Shown: in pieces, positions 26,892 through 35,344 of the stretch
How the letters are laid out: each line of letters starts with the position of its first letter
Position numbering within the stretch: the stretch's first letter is position 1
Assembly (NCBI GenBank): GCA_947466075.1
Contig: CANIBP010000035.1
Coordinates: 1-64,000 of the forward strand
DNA length: 64,000 bases
Source of the DNA: Verrucomicrobiaceae bacterium
Lineage (GTDB): Bacteria; Verrucomicrobiota; Verrucomicrobiia; Verrucomicrobiales; Verrucomicrobiaceae
Direction of reading: 5' to 3'
The notes under the pieces: model-generated
What the model saw: only the letters and a program-made list of their open reading frames with translations
Told to the model about the DNA's origin: nothing
Database searches by the model: none
Program-made: the position numbers and the translations under genes

Positions 26892-28673
26892 CTACTTCTT
26901 CTCCGTGTCAGCCTTGCCGCCTTTGAGTTTTTTCAGCGCGTCTTCGATGCGCTTCCGTGCTTTCTGTTCGGGCGTTTTGAGGCCATTGGCACGTTCGAGG
27001 TAGTCGAGCGCCTTCGCCTTGTCGCCGAGCGCTTGATGCGTGAGACCAATGTGTTCGAGGATTTCGGCATCTTCAGGGGCAATTGGCTGCAGCAAGGCCT
27101 CGGCACGCTGCAATTCTTTGAGCGCGCCGGGGTAGTTGCCTTTTTTGTAGTGAAACCAGCCGAGGCTATCGATGTATGCGGGTTGATCGGGTGCCAACTC
27201 ATTGGCCTTGGTGATGAATTCGCCGGCCTTGTCGAGATGTAGCCCTTGGTCGAGCCACATGTAGCCGAGGAAGTTCAGTGTGTTCGCCGCCGTCTTCGCT
27301 TCTTCACGCGGAGTGAGCGTGATGGACTTCTCCAGCATGCGTGCCGCATCCTCATAACGCGCCAGCTTCTCGAGCGTGATGCCATATTGATAATAGAACC
27401 GATAGCTGAGCAGTTCTGTCTGGGTGGAGCCAGCTAGCTGCTCTGTTTCGGCAAATTGCTTCGCTGAAGACTCCCACTCCTCGCGGGAGAGGTGTGCAAT
27501 GGCGAGCTGGTAATGTGCGAAGGGTTGATCGGGAAAGAGCTTCACACTACGCTGGCTGATACGCACCATGTTGTCGTATTGCTTGGTCTCGGCGAGGAGC
27601 GAGACCAGTTTCAGGTAGTCGTTGATCTCGCCGCCACCGTATTGAATCGCTGCTTGAAGATGCGGGATGGCTTTTTCAGGCTGCTTGAGTTTGTCATACT
27701 CGCTAGCGAGCAGGCGTCGCTGATCGGCATCCTCTGGAGCTTGATGAACAATTTCTTCCAGCGTGGCAAGTGCCTTGTCCTTTTGATCTGCGGCTCCGTA
27801 CAGACGGTAAAGCAGCTTGCGCGCCTCCAGGCTGTGGTACTCCGCTGACAGTTTCTCGCACAACTGCCGCGCGCGTTCCGCATTATTCGTTAGCAGATAA
27901 TGCTGGGCGACTTCGAGGGTGATCTGCTCAGCGTTGGCCTTGGTGACATGCTTGAGGGCATTTTCAAAGAATGGCGCGACACGCTGACGGTATTCGACAC
28001 TGAATTCTGCCTGCCCCAGTGGCCAGACGCGCTCGGCGGTGCGGCCTGCAGACAACCAAAACTGCGGATCACGACTTTCCTGCTGCGCGGCCACTTCCAT
28101 GACAGCGATAGCCTTGTCACGCTGGTTTTGGATGAGATGAAGCATCACCGCCGCCTCATAGACCTCAGCATGCGCCGGAAATTTCTCCATCGCTTCGGTC
28201 ACAGCCTTGAGGGCAGTTTCGTCTTTCTCAAACAGGTCCTCAGGCGGATAGGTGCTGGCAAAACGGGCCAGATTCAAGAGTGGCGCGGGTGAGCGTGGGT
28301 TGGCGCGCACGGCTTCTTCCAGAATTTTCACGGCAGCATCGCGCCCTTGGAACTGCATGGCGATTCCAGCCGTGTGCTCAGCCAGTCCCGCGTTGGTCGG
28401 GTCGGCTTTAAAAACGGCCAGGTAATGCTCCAGCGCCTGCCGCAGTTTGCCGGACGACTCGAACTGCAACGCTGCGCTGTAATGCGCCAAGACGTCCGCA
28501 TTGACCAAACCGCCTGGCGTAAGCTGCAAATCCGACTTCTCCGGTGCCTTAACACCTAGTGACAAGTCCGCCGGTGCGGCGGCTTGTGGCGAAACAGCGG
28601 CGCTGAGAAGCGCCGCCATGCAGATCATCTGGCAGAGCCGAAAAGCCCTGCTCGTCCAGCGACACCCGTGCAT
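26892..28673 (-). CDS. Exported TPR-repeat protein
   Basis: 593 residues from the ATG at 28673, chosen because ggaag precedes it at a proper distance; other in-frame ATGs exist at 28727 and further inside. An N-terminal hydrophobic leader (MICMAALLSAAVSPQAAA) is followed by about 12 tetratricopeptide repeats, for example YSAALQFESSGKLRQALEHY, KAIPHLQAAIQYGG and the C-terminal IEHIGLTH-like repeats. A periplasmic protein-protein scaffold is likely. No specific partner can be named. Confidence 0.8.
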   Translation of the reverse strand: MHGCRWTSRAFRLCQMICMAALLSAAVSPQAAAPADLSLGVKAPEKSDLQLTPGGLVNADVLAHYSAALQFESSGKLRQALEHYLAVFKADPTNAGLAEHTAGIAMQFQGRDAAVKILEEAVRANPRSPAPLLNLARFASTYPPEDLFEKDETALKAVTEAMEKFPAHAEVYEAAVMLHLIQNQRDKAIAVMEVAAQQESRDPQFWLSAGRTAERVWPLGQAEFSVEYRQRVAPFFENALKHVTKANAEQITLEVAQHYLLTNNAERARQLCEKLSAEYHSLEARKLLYRLYGAADQKDKALATLEEIVHQAPEDADQRRLLASEYDKLKQPEKAIPHLQAAIQYGGGEINDYLKLVSLLAETKQYDNMVRISQRSVKLFPDQPFAHYQLAIAHLSREEWESSAKQFAETEQLAGSTQTELLSYRFYYQYGITLEKLARYEDAARMLEKSITLTPREEAKTAANTLNFLGYMWLDQGLHLDKAGEFITKANELAPDQPAYIDSLGWFHYKKGNYPGALKELQRAEALLQPIAPEDAEILEHIGLTHQALGDKAKALDYLERANGLKTPEQKARKRIEDALKKLKGGKADTEKK

Positions 28674-28744
28674 GACAATACTTCCAGCGTTTCGATACCA
28701 TCGATTCGCCCTGTGGAGAAAAGCCATGCCGGTGAGGCTAGCGG

Positions 28745-28849
28745 TTACGACTTGTAGCGCAAACGCTTCTTGTGACGGTTCGCACGCATGCGCTTCTTGC
28801 GCTTGTGCTTGTTGATCTTCGTTTTTCTCCGCTTTTTGAGCGATCCCAT
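28745..28849 (-). CDS. 34-residue AURKAIP1/COX24-domain ribosome-associated protein
   Basis: ATG at 28849-28847, TAA at 28747-28745, with a good ribosome site (caggag) 10 bp upstream. The peptide begins MGSLKKRRKTKINKHKRKKR and ends RYKS; more than half of the residues are Lys or Arg. This matches the tiny AURKAIP1/COX24-type basic proteins (bS22-like) that sit on the small ribosomal subunit. It is too short for usual ORF finders. Confidence 0.88.
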   Translation of the reverse strand: MGSLKKRRKTKINKHKRKKRMRANRHKKRLRYKS

Positions 28850-28878
28850 GTTCGTGTTCTCCTGTGTGTTGCTTTGAT

Positions 28879-29763
28879 CTAGTGGACGACTTTATTCAGT
28901 GGGTATTCCACAATTCCCTCGGCGCCCAGTGACTTCAGCCGCGGGATGATTACCCGCACGGTGGCTTCGTCAATGACCGTTTCCACTGCCACCCATTCCT
29001 GGCTGGCAAGCTGTGAAATCGTGGGCGAGCGCTGCGAGGGCAGACACGCGACCACTTCCTGCAACTGCTTGGCCGGCACGTTCATCTTGAGACCGACCTT
29101 GTGGCGGGCCTCGAGCGCACCTTTGAGCAGCAGCACGAGTGTCTCCATCTTCTGCCGCTTCCATTCATCACGGGCGGCAGGTTTGCTGGAGACAAATTGA
29201 GGGTAGCTTTCCATCAGGGTGTCCACGATGCGCAGCTTGTTTGCGCGCAGGGAGGAACCGGTCTCAGTGATGTCCACAATGGCATCGACCATTTCCGGCA
29301 CCTTCACTTCAGTGGCACCCCAACTAAATTCGACCTCAGCCTGCACCCCGTGCTTGGCGAGATATTTTTTCGTCATCTCGACCGCCTCTGTGGCGATGCG
29401 TTTGCCCTGCAGGTCCTTGACGCTCTGCACGGGCGAATCATTCGGCACCACCAGCACCCAGCGGGTGGGCCAGGAGGTAGCCTTGCTGTAGCGCAAGTCG
29501 GTGATGACTTCGACATCTGCTCCGTTTTCCACGATCCAGTCGCGCCCAGTGATGCCGCAGTCCAGGAAGCCATGATCGACATAGCGCCCGATCTCCTGTG
29601 CACGCAGCAGACGTAGTTCCAACTCATCATCGTCCACGGCAGGGCGGTAGGAACGGGAGGAAATGACGATGTTGAACCCCGCACGCTTGAACAATTCAAG
29701 CGTCGGCTCCTGCAGGCTGCCTTTGGGCAGTCCTAGGCGGAGGATGTTCTTCGGTTCTGACAT
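28879..29763 (-). CDS. hisG: ATP phosphoribosyltransferase, long form (HisG)
   Basis: 294 residues from the ATG at 29763. First step of histidine synthesis: ATP plus PRPP to phosphoribosyl-ATP. The N-terminal LRLGLPKGSL and DCGITGRDW, and the PRPP-binding block VDAIVDITETGSSLRAN, are typical. The C-terminal ~75 residues (KGALEARHKVGLKMNVP... VRVIIPRLKSLGAEGIVEYPLNK) are the regulatory domain of the long form, so HisZ is not required. No other his genes are in the window. The longer frame to 29910 lacks similarity. Confidence 0.94.
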   Translation of the reverse strand: MSEPKNILRLGLPKGSLQEPTLELFKRAGFNIVISSRSYRPAVDDDELELRLLRAQEIGRYVDHGFLDCGITGRDWIVENGADVEVITDLRYSKATSWPTRWVLVVPNDSPVQSVKDLQGKRIATEAVEMTKKYLAKHGVQAEVEFSWGATEVKVPEMVDAIVDITETGSSLRANKLRIVDTLMESYPQFVSSKPAARDEWKRQKMETLVLLLKGALEARHKVGLKMNVPAKQLQEVVACLPSQRSPTISQLASQEWVAVETVIDEATVRVIIPRLKSLGAEGIVEYPLNKVVH

Positions 29764-29896
29764 GGTTGGGGGGAAAGGGGCGCGCATCCTAGCGGCTATT
29801 TTTCGGCTGGCGAGGGGAATTTCACGGCAGTCCTCCCTGCCATTCCAACGGGGCTTTTCAAAGACCACCGCAGCAGCAGAAACAAGCAGCGCAGGG

Positions 29897-30841
29897 TCAT
29901 TTGGATTCACCGAGCGTGGTCAGTTCACGATCCGTGAGCAAAAGCGTGAAGCCATGCTTCGCCGCCAGTTCGAACGCGCCCGCATGAGTGGTTTCGGACT
30001 TGGGATAATCGATCACCAGCACCGGCTTGCCGTTCGATTTGAGCTTTTCGAGGAAGCTGATGACGTAGCGTGATTGCTTCTCGGTTTTCAGCTTCTTGCC
30101 AGCAACAAAAAGATCCTCGATGCCGATGGCGCTGATGAGTTCGCGGTAATCAGCGTGCTCCAGCAGTTGCGATGCGTTTTGCGGGATGACGAGGAAACTA
30201 GGGCGCTTGTCTCTTGCCCGTTTCGCGATGGCCGTGACCCACGCGATCATATCACGACGATAAGTTTGGCCAGTGGCAGGATTGGGGCGGTCATCGAGCC
30301 AGTCCTTCGTCGCTTCATCGTATTCGTAAAACTCAAAGGCATCCACGATATCGAGGTAGATGCCGTCAAAGCCCTGCTTCACGACCTTGTCCACGACGGG
30401 GAGCATGATCTGCTGCCACTCGGGCTGCCAGAAGCGCACGCGGTAGTTGCCCTTCCAATCGGGGTTTTCAGTGTCGAGGAATTTGGGCGCAGCATCATCG
30501 GGTTTACCGTCTTTGTCAGCATCCCAGCTTTTTTGCCAATAAGGGCGATAATCCTCGGCCTCGCCGATTGACACATAGGCGACGACTCGGCGACCCGCTT
30601 TGCCACGGCGGATGGTTTCGATCTCCGCAGGTGTCCAATCGCCACCAGCCTCAAAGGCGGCGTCTATCACGACGAGATCGCGATCACAGGTCGCCAGCTT
30701 TTGCACTGCCATTTCACGATTGGCAGCCAGACGATCTGCCTGCAGGACATAAGTGAGGGATTTGGGGGCAAAAACGGGTTCTGCTGCTTCCACGCAGGAC
30801 AGACAGAGTAAAAAGGGAACGAGCACTCTCATGACGGCCAT
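29897..30841 (-). CDS. Secreted GH114-type (endo-alpha-1,4-polygalactosaminidase-like) protein
   Basis: 314 residues from the ATG at 30841 (30832 is also possible). Signal peptide MRVLVPFLLCLSCVEAA. A TIM-barrel with DLVVIDAAFEAGG, VVAYVSIGEAEDYRPYW, FDGIYLDIVDAFEFYE and a late VLVIDYPKSE block matches the GH114/TM1410 group. Family members cleave galactosaminogalactan-like polymers; the substrate here is inferred. Divergent from metK by 129 bp. Confidence 0.85.
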   Translation of the reverse strand: MAVMRVLVPFLLCLSCVEAAEPVFAPKSLTYVLQADRLAANREMAVQKLATCDRDLVVIDAAFEAGGDWTPAEIETIRRGKAGRRVVAYVSIGEAEDYRPYWQKSWDADKDGKPDDAAPKFLDTENPDWKGNYRVRFWQPEWQQIMLPVVDKVVKQGFDGIYLDIVDAFEFYEYDEATKDWLDDRPNPATGQTYRRDMIAWVTAIAKRARDKRPSFLVIPQNASQLLEHADYRELISAIGIEDLFVAGKKLKTEKQSRYVISFLEKLKSNGKPVLVIDYPKSETTHAGAFELAAKHGFTLLLTDRELTTLGESK

Positions 30842-30970
30842 CGTGTCGCCCTTTGAACGACCCGTCACCCCGAATTCCACATTGACGCCCCCGCTTTGGG
30901 GAATACTCTCCCGCCTCCATGACGCATCATCAAATCATGATTCGTCCATATAACCCAAACGACCACCTCT

Positions 30971-32191
30971 ATGTCCCGCTCTTATATCTTCTCGTCCGAG
31001 TCCGTCGGCGAAGGCCATCCTGACAAAGTTGCCGATACCATTTCTGACGCCATCCTCGACGCCTGCCTCAAGATCGACCTCAAAAGCCGCGTCGCCTGCG
31101 AAACCTTCGTGAAGAGCAACGTCGTCGTCGTCGGTGGTGAGATAACCATCCCGAAACTTCAGAACAAAAAGAATGGAACCACCAAGCCTATTGATGAGGT
31201 CATCAACGTCGGCCAAGTCATCCGCAATGCCGTCCGTGGCATCGGCTACACCAACGTGGACGACGTCTTCCACGCCGACCAAATCTTCATCAACAACTAC
31301 CTCACCATCCAGAGCCCCGACATCGCTCAAGGGGTCGATGCCGCAGAAGCCGAAGGCAAAAAGCACGGTGAACAAGGCGCTGGCGATCAGGGCATCATGT
31401 TTGGTTATGCTTGTGATGAAACGCCGGAGCTCATGCCCGCGCCGATCATGTTCGCCCACCGCCTCGGCCGTGAGCTGACCCGCATCCGCAAAGCTGGCAA
31501 GCTCGCCAAGTGGCTGCGTCCTGATGCAAAGTCCCAAGTCTCCGTCGAATACGTCGATGGCAAGCCAACACGCATCGTGAACGTCGTCATATCCACACAG
31601 CACGCTGCAGATGTGAGCCACGCTGAGATCGAGAAGTTCTGCATCGAGCAGGTCATCAAGAAGGTGCTGCCGAAGAACATGCTCACCAAGGACACCGAGT
31701 ATCTCATCAATCCGACTGGCAAGTTCGTCGTCGGCGGTCCTCAGGGCGACAGCGGCCTCACCGGTCGTAAAATCATCGTCGATAGCTACGGCGGCATGGG
31801 CCGTCACGGTGGTGGTGCCTTCTCCGGCAAAGACCCATCCAAAGTGGACCGCAGCGCCGCATACATGGGCCGCTGGGTCGCCAAAAACGTCGTCGCATCC
31901 GGCCTCGCCTCGAAGTGCGAAGTGCAGTTCGCCTACGCCATCGGTCACCCGCTGCCAGTGAGCGTTCACATCGACACCTTCGGCACAGGCACCATCGACG
32001 ACGGCAAAATCCTCGACGCCGTCTTGAAGGTCTTCTCCTTCAAGCCCGCTGACATCGTCAAGCAGCTCAACCTCCTCCGCCCGATCTACTCGAAGACCAC
32101 CAACTACGGTCACTTCGGCAAGATCGACGATCCAGACATCACCTGGGAAATCACCAATAAGGCTGAGGCGCTCAAGAAGGCTGCGAAATAA
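30971..32191 (+). CDS. metK: S-adenosylmethionine synthetase (MetK)
   Basis: 406 residues. Makes SAM from methionine and ATP. The N-terminal SSESVGEGHPDKVAD, the glycine-rich loop GGAFSGKDPSKVDRSAAY and TGRKIIVDSYGG blocks are all intact. The 129 bp upstream do not show a SAM riboswitch that I can recognise. The stop codon is immediately followed by the double-hairpin repeat that recurs at 37931. Confidence 0.96.
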   Translation: MSRSYIFSSESVGEGHPDKVADTISDAILDACLKIDLKSRVACETFVKSNVVVVGGEITIPKLQNKKNGTTKPIDEVINVGQVIRNAVRGIGYTNVDDVFHADQIFINNYLTIQSPDIAQGVDAAEAEGKKHGEQGAGDQGIMFGYACDETPELMPAPIMFAHRLGRELTRIRKAGKLAKWLRPDAKSQVSVEYVDGKPTRIVNVVISTQHAADVSHAEIEKFCIEQVIKKVLPKNMLTKDTEYLINPTGKFVVGGPQGDSGLTGRKIIVDSYGGMGRHGGGAFSGKDPSKVDRSAAYMGRWVAKNVVASGLASKCEVQFAYAIGHPLPVSVHIDTFGTGTIDDGKILDAVLKVFSFKPADIVKQLNLLRPIYSKTTNYGHFGKIDDPDITWEITNKAEALKKAAK

Positions 32192-32262
32192 AGTAGCCCA
32201 GTTGCGCCGCAACTGGATCAAACCAATCACCAAGCCGCGCGGGGAAACCTGCGCGGCTTTTT
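32190..32262 (+). terminator. Double-hairpin repeat, copy A, after metK (terminator)
   Basis: AAAGTAGCC leads into hairpin 1, CCAGTTG-cgccg-CAACTGG, followed after 18 nt by hairpin 2, AAGCCGCGC (32232-32240) / GCGCGGCTT (32251-32259), and a T-run. Hairpin 2 is a good rho-independent terminator. A second copy with the same two stems sits at 37931-38031. Confidence 0.85.
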
Positions 32263-32509
32263 ACAACCATGACACAGTAGCCGTCGTCGCCCCGCGTGAC
32301 GAGCGAGCGGCTGCCGCAGTCATAGGAGACGTGCAAAGGCCAAAGGACGATCTTCTCAGCCTGCCAGCCATTCAGCTTCCCGCTCCACCGAGACGGAGCG
32401 GTGATGGCTACTTTTGTCACACGCCCCTCGGATTTTTCCAGTTGAAGACCTCACCTGCTGGCACAGCACCTGCTGGCACTCACCTGCTGGCACTCACTTG
32501 AGAACCAAC
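32263..32509 (+). other. Non-coding leader of the DGR target gene with a triple short repeat
   Basis: No gene is seen. The last 60 bases carry three copies of cacctgctggcac (32452-32464, 32467-32479, 32481-32493) directly before the target gene start. The middle holds an imperfect hairpin around ccgctccaccgagacggagcgg. No clear promoter could be identified by eye. Confidence 0.5.
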
Positions 32510-33442
32510 ATGAAAAGCTCCTACCTCTCCCTCCTCACTGGCCTGGCCCTTGCGGCCAGCGTTCAAGCTGCTGTCACAATCGACTACGTCACCGTGGGGG
32601 ATACTGGGAATGCGGCGGATCCCTCGACGGGCGGTCTTTACGGCGCGGTGGCTTATGCTTACCAGATCGGCAAGTATGAGGTGACGAATGCGCATTATGC
32701 GGAATTCCTCAATAATACAGCGGCGAGTAATCCAAACGGCCTCTTCAATGCCAGCATGGGCAGCGATGGCCGTGGCGGCATCACCCAGAGTGGCAGCAGT
32801 GGCAGCTTCAGCTATGCCGTGAAAGCAAACATGGGAGACAAGCCAGTGAACTTCGTGAGCATCGCGGATGCGATGCGCTTCACCAACTGGATCAACAACG
32901 GCCAGGGAGCCGCCACCACGGAGAGCGGGGCGTATGACATGACCATCTCCGCCGACACGGTCGTCCACAGCGGCAGCGCCAATGTGTGGCTGCCGACGGA
33001 GGATGAGTGGTATAAAGCCGCCTACTACCAGCCCACCGCCGCAGGCGGGGACACGGACAACTACTGGCTCTACGCCACGCAGAGCAATACCATCCCCACC
33101 GTGGGCACCGTGGATGCCAATGGAAACATCACCAACGACGCAGCGAACCTGGCGAACTACAACAGCGGCGCGATCTGGAACGGTCAGACTGGCAATGTGA
33201 CCACGGTGGGCAGCGCGGGCGCCACGAGCGACAGCTACTACGGTGCCTATGATCTGGGCGGGAATGTGCGGGAGTGGAACGAGGCGATCATCAGCAACGC
33301 TCGTGGTGTGCGCGGGGGCTCCTGGCTCTTCTCCGAGAACTTCCTGCGCGCCTCGTTCCGCTACAGCTCTCGCCCACGCTCGAGAACCTCAGCATCGGGT
33401 TCCGTCTCGCAAGCTCTTCTGTCCCCGAACCTTCGCGCATGA
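32510..33442 (+). CDS. DGR target: secreted FGE/C-type-lectin-fold protein, frameshifted in its variable region
   Basis: 310 residues as it now reads. The ATG at 32510 gives a signal peptide (MKSSYLSLLTGLALAASVQA); the frame open from 32414 only adds the repeated leader. The body is an FGE-sulfatase (C-type-lectin-like) fold: YQIGKYEVTNAHYAEFLN, PVNFVSIADAMRFTNWIN, WLPTEDEWYKAAYYQP, GAYDLGGNVREWNEA, RGVRGGSW. Codon 262 (33293) begins the variable repeat. One base is missing inside it relative to the template, so from about residue 285 the chain is out of frame and ends at 33442 in an unrelated tail (RSRTSASGSVSQALL). With that base restored the frame would run to 33507 (332 residues) and end in a PEP-CTERM signal. 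No catalytic Cys pair of FGE is present, so a ligand-binding role is likely. Confidence 0.9.
   Translation: MKSSYLSLLTGLALAASVQAAVTIDYVTVGDTGNAADPSTGGLYGAVAYAYQIGKYEVTNAHYAEFLNNTAASNPNGLFNASMGSDGRGGITQSGSSGSFSYAVKANMGDKPVNFVSIADAMRFTNWINNGQGAATTESGAYDMTISADTVVHSGSANVWLPTEDEWYKAAYYQPTAAGGDTDNYWLYATQSNTIPTVGTVDANGNITNDAANLANYNSGAIWNGQTGNVTTVGSAGATSDSYYGAYDLGGNVREWNEAIISNARGVRGGSWLFSENFLRASFRYSSRPRSRTSASGSVSQALLSPNLRA
33293..33414 (+). repeat. DGR variable repeat (VR)
   Basis: 122 nt, aligned end to end with the 123-nt template repeat at 35081-35203. I count 19 substitutions and one single-base deletion; every one falls on an adenine of the template (36 adenines in all), and none on C, G or T. 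Changes are mostly AAC to CTC, TTC, TAC or AGC. A 25-nt block (33301-33325) and the final 21 nt (33394-33414) are identical to the template; the latter is the likely initiation-of-mutagenic-homing (IMH) part. Confidence 0.97.
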
Positions 33443-33507
33443 TGCTCACTTTAGCCGGAGCGGGTGCTTTGCTCCTGAGGCGTCGTCGGCTGCCCTCTGC
33501 GCTTTGA
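33415..33507 (+). other. Out-of-frame PEP-CTERM sorting signal of the DGR target
   Basis: Read in the frame used by the template repeat, the sequence after the VR encodes SSVPEPSRMML, then TLAGAGALLL, then RRRR and LPSAL before TGA (33505-33507). That is the VPEP motif, hydrophobic helix and basic tail of a PEP-CTERM signal recognised by exosortase. It is separated from the target gene frame only by the 1-nt deletion in the VR. Confidence 0.88.
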
Positions 33508-33627
33508 ATCTTTGACCCTTTTCTTTCGAATCAGCGAGGGGTGGGAAAAGCGGAAACGACTGCTGGAATAAACAGCGCCGCAGGCGCTCGGAAATTTTTT
33601 TGAAAAGCTGACCTCCGCCTTGCCCTG

Positions 33628-34008
33628 ATGCCATCGTCACCCAAGGAACCGCCTATCTTGCTGGTGAAGTGGCATGACCTCACCGGCTGGGTGCTGGACC
33701 GGGTAGAAGCATTCCCGAAGAGCCAGCGCTTCATCTTCGGCCAGCGGCTGGCCAATCACATGGTGGATGTGATGGAACTGCTGGTGGAGGCCGCCTACAC
33801 ACGGGAAAAGACCACCCTGCTGAACACGGCCAACCGGAAAATGGAGGTGCTGCGCTGGCTGCTGCGCATGAGCCATGAGCGGAAGCTGCTGACCCAGCGG
33901 CAGTATCTCCACGCAATCGGCCTGCTAGTGGAGTGTGGCCGCATGTGCGGCGGCTGGCTGCGCAGCCGCAGTGTGGCTGAGGCGGGAGCACCCCCACCCA
34001 GCGCATGA
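33628..34008 (+). CDS. avd: DGR accessory variability determinant (Avd)
   Basis: 126 residues, the usual Avd length of about 120-130. A helical protein beginning near VKWHDLTGWVLDRVEAFPKS, followed by RFIFGQRLANHMVDVMELLVEAAY and later RWLLRMSHERKLLTQRQYLHAIGLL: the four-helix-bundle pattern of Avd, with many Arg/Lys for nucleic-acid binding. Avd forms a pentamer with the DGR reverse transcriptase and is needed for template-primed mutagenic cDNA synthesis. Its stop overlaps the RT start (ATGA, 34005-34008), so the two are coupled. Confidence 0.93.
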   Translation: MPSSPKEPPILLVKWHDLTGWVLDRVEAFPKSQRFIFGQRLANHMVDVMELLVEAAYTREKTTLLNTANRKMEVLRWLLRMSHERKLLTQRQYLHAIGLLVECGRMCGGWLRSRSVAEAGAPPPSA

Positions 34009-35057
34009 AGCGGCATAAGCATCTCTTTGAGCAGATGGCCTCGCTGGAGAATCTGCTGGCGGCCAGCGAGGACGCCTTGCGCGGGAAACGGATGAAGCCA
34101 GCGGCGGCCCGCTACCTCATCGGCATGGAGAAAGAAGTCTTCGCCCTGCATGAGGAACTGCACTCCGGCAGCTACCGGCACGGTCCCTACCACTATTTCA
34201 TGATTCATGAGCCAAAGCTGCGCCGAGTGGCCGCGGCCTGCTTCCGTGACCGTGTGGTGCATCACGCCCTGGTGCGGGTGCTGGAGCCGCTGTTTGAGCC
34301 GCGCTTCATCGAGGACTCCTTTGCCTGCCGCCCAGGGAAGGGCACGCATGCAGGCATGAGGCGTGCGGCGGAGTTTGCCCAGCGCTTCCCGTATGCGCTG
34401 AAGTGTGATGTGAAGAAATACTTCCCCTCCATCCACCAGGGGATCCTCATGAAGCAGGTGAGCCGCGTGATCGGCGATGCACGGGTGCTGGCGGTCGTGG
34501 CGGAAGTTCTCGGCTCCCACACGGACAGCGTGCGCCGCTTGTGGCCGGAGGGCGGCGGGTTGTTTGACATGCAGGAGGAACGCTACGGCCTGCCCATCGG
34601 TAACCTGACGAGCCAATTCCTGGCCAATGTGTATCTGAACGAATTCGATCACTTCGTGAAGCATGAGCTGCGTGTGAAGGGCTATGTGCGGTATGTGGAT
34701 GATTTTATCCTCTTCGGCCACGACCGCGCCACGCTCCGCGCCACGCTCCGCGCCCAGGGCCGCGCCGTGCGTGAGAAGCTGCAAGAGCTGCGGCTCACCA
34801 TCCACCCTGACAAATACCACCTGGGGCCGACCCGCTGCGGGGTGGACTTCACCGGCTTCATCGTCTTTGCCGATGGCCGCATCCGCCTGCGCAAAGCCAA
34901 CGTGCGGCGCTTTACCCTGCGCTACCGCCAGATGCGGCATGAGGCGAAGCGCGGGCGGATGGACTGGCCGGAGGTGAGGCAGCAGGTGCGCTCGTGGATC
35001 GCTCATGCCGCCCACGCGCACAGTCACCGCTTGCGTGCGGACATCTTGCTGGGATGA
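34005..35057 (+). CDS. DGR reverse transcriptase
   Basis: 350 residues. RT motifs are in order: first catalytic Asp D135 in LKCDVKKYFPSI; the motif LPIGNLTSQFLANVYL (I198-Q204), where DGR enzymes have SQ instead of the usual QGxxxSP; and YVDD (230-233) in RYVDDFILFG. There is no maturase, RNase H or integrase domain, as expected for the DGR class. The enzyme copies the TR transcript with errors at adenines. Starts in an ATGA overlap with avd and ends 23 nt before the template repeat. A 12-bp tandem duplication (encoding ATLR twice) lies just after the YVDD box. Confidence 0.97.
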   Translation: MKRHKHLFEQMASLENLLAASEDALRGKRMKPAAARYLIGMEKEVFALHEELHSGSYRHGPYHYFMIHEPKLRRVAAACFRDRVVHHALVRVLEPLFEPRFIEDSFACRPGKGTHAGMRRAAEFAQRFPYALKCDVKKYFPSIHQGILMKQVSRVIGDARVLAVVAEVLGSHTDSVRRLWPEGGGLFDMQEERYGLPIGNLTSQFLANVYLNEFDHFVKHELRVKGYVRYVDDFILFGHDRATLRATLRAQGRAVREKLQELRLTIHPDKYHLGPTRCGVDFTGFIVFADGRIRLRKANVRRFTLRYRQMRHEAKRGRMDWPEVRQQVRSWIAHAAHAHSHRLRADILLG

Positions 35058-35080
35058 TGGCCCGCATGGGGAAATGGGAT

Positions 35081-35203
35081 AACAACGATCGTGGTGTGCG
35101 CGGGGGCTCCTGGAACAACACCGAGAACAACCTGCGCGCCTCGAACCGCAACAGCAACACGCCCACGAACGAGAACAACAACATCGGGTTCCGTCTCGCA
35201 AGC
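35081..35203 (+). repeat. DGR template repeat (TR)
   Basis: 123 nt, non-coding but openly readable in the target frame, encoding RGVRGGSWNNTENNLRAS followed by an Asn-rich run to NNNIGFRLAS. Thirteen AAC codons concentrate the adenines at exposed positions of the C-type-lectin fold; AAC cannot mutate to a stop by changing its adenines. 36 adenines in total. Identical to the VR except at adenines (see VR). Confidence 0.97.
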
Positions 35204-35344
35204 CTCTGTGCAAGGATGGGGCAACCCATCTGGAGGATCGGCCCGATTCATGGCGGGAGCACTCCCGCCACGACAGCGCCAGGACAGAGACTACCCGTCT
35301 CTCCAGCGTGCCGTCACCCGTGACGGCAGGCGAAGAACCAACGG

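Noticed and set aside
30842..30970. SAM riboswitch before metK
   Set aside because: No SAM-I-like helices, kink-turn or terminator pair can be built in the 129 bp; only a weak GC-rich stretch is present.
32414..32509. Upstream start of the DGR target at 32414
   Set aside because: It would place the short repeated leader (TCWHSTCWHSPAGTH) before a good signal peptide; the ATG at 32510 gives a normal export signal.
34727..34754. 12-bp tandem duplication in the RT gene (ATLR twice) as a sign of damage
   Set aside because: It keeps the frame and lies in a variable region after the YVDD box; the RT appears intact.
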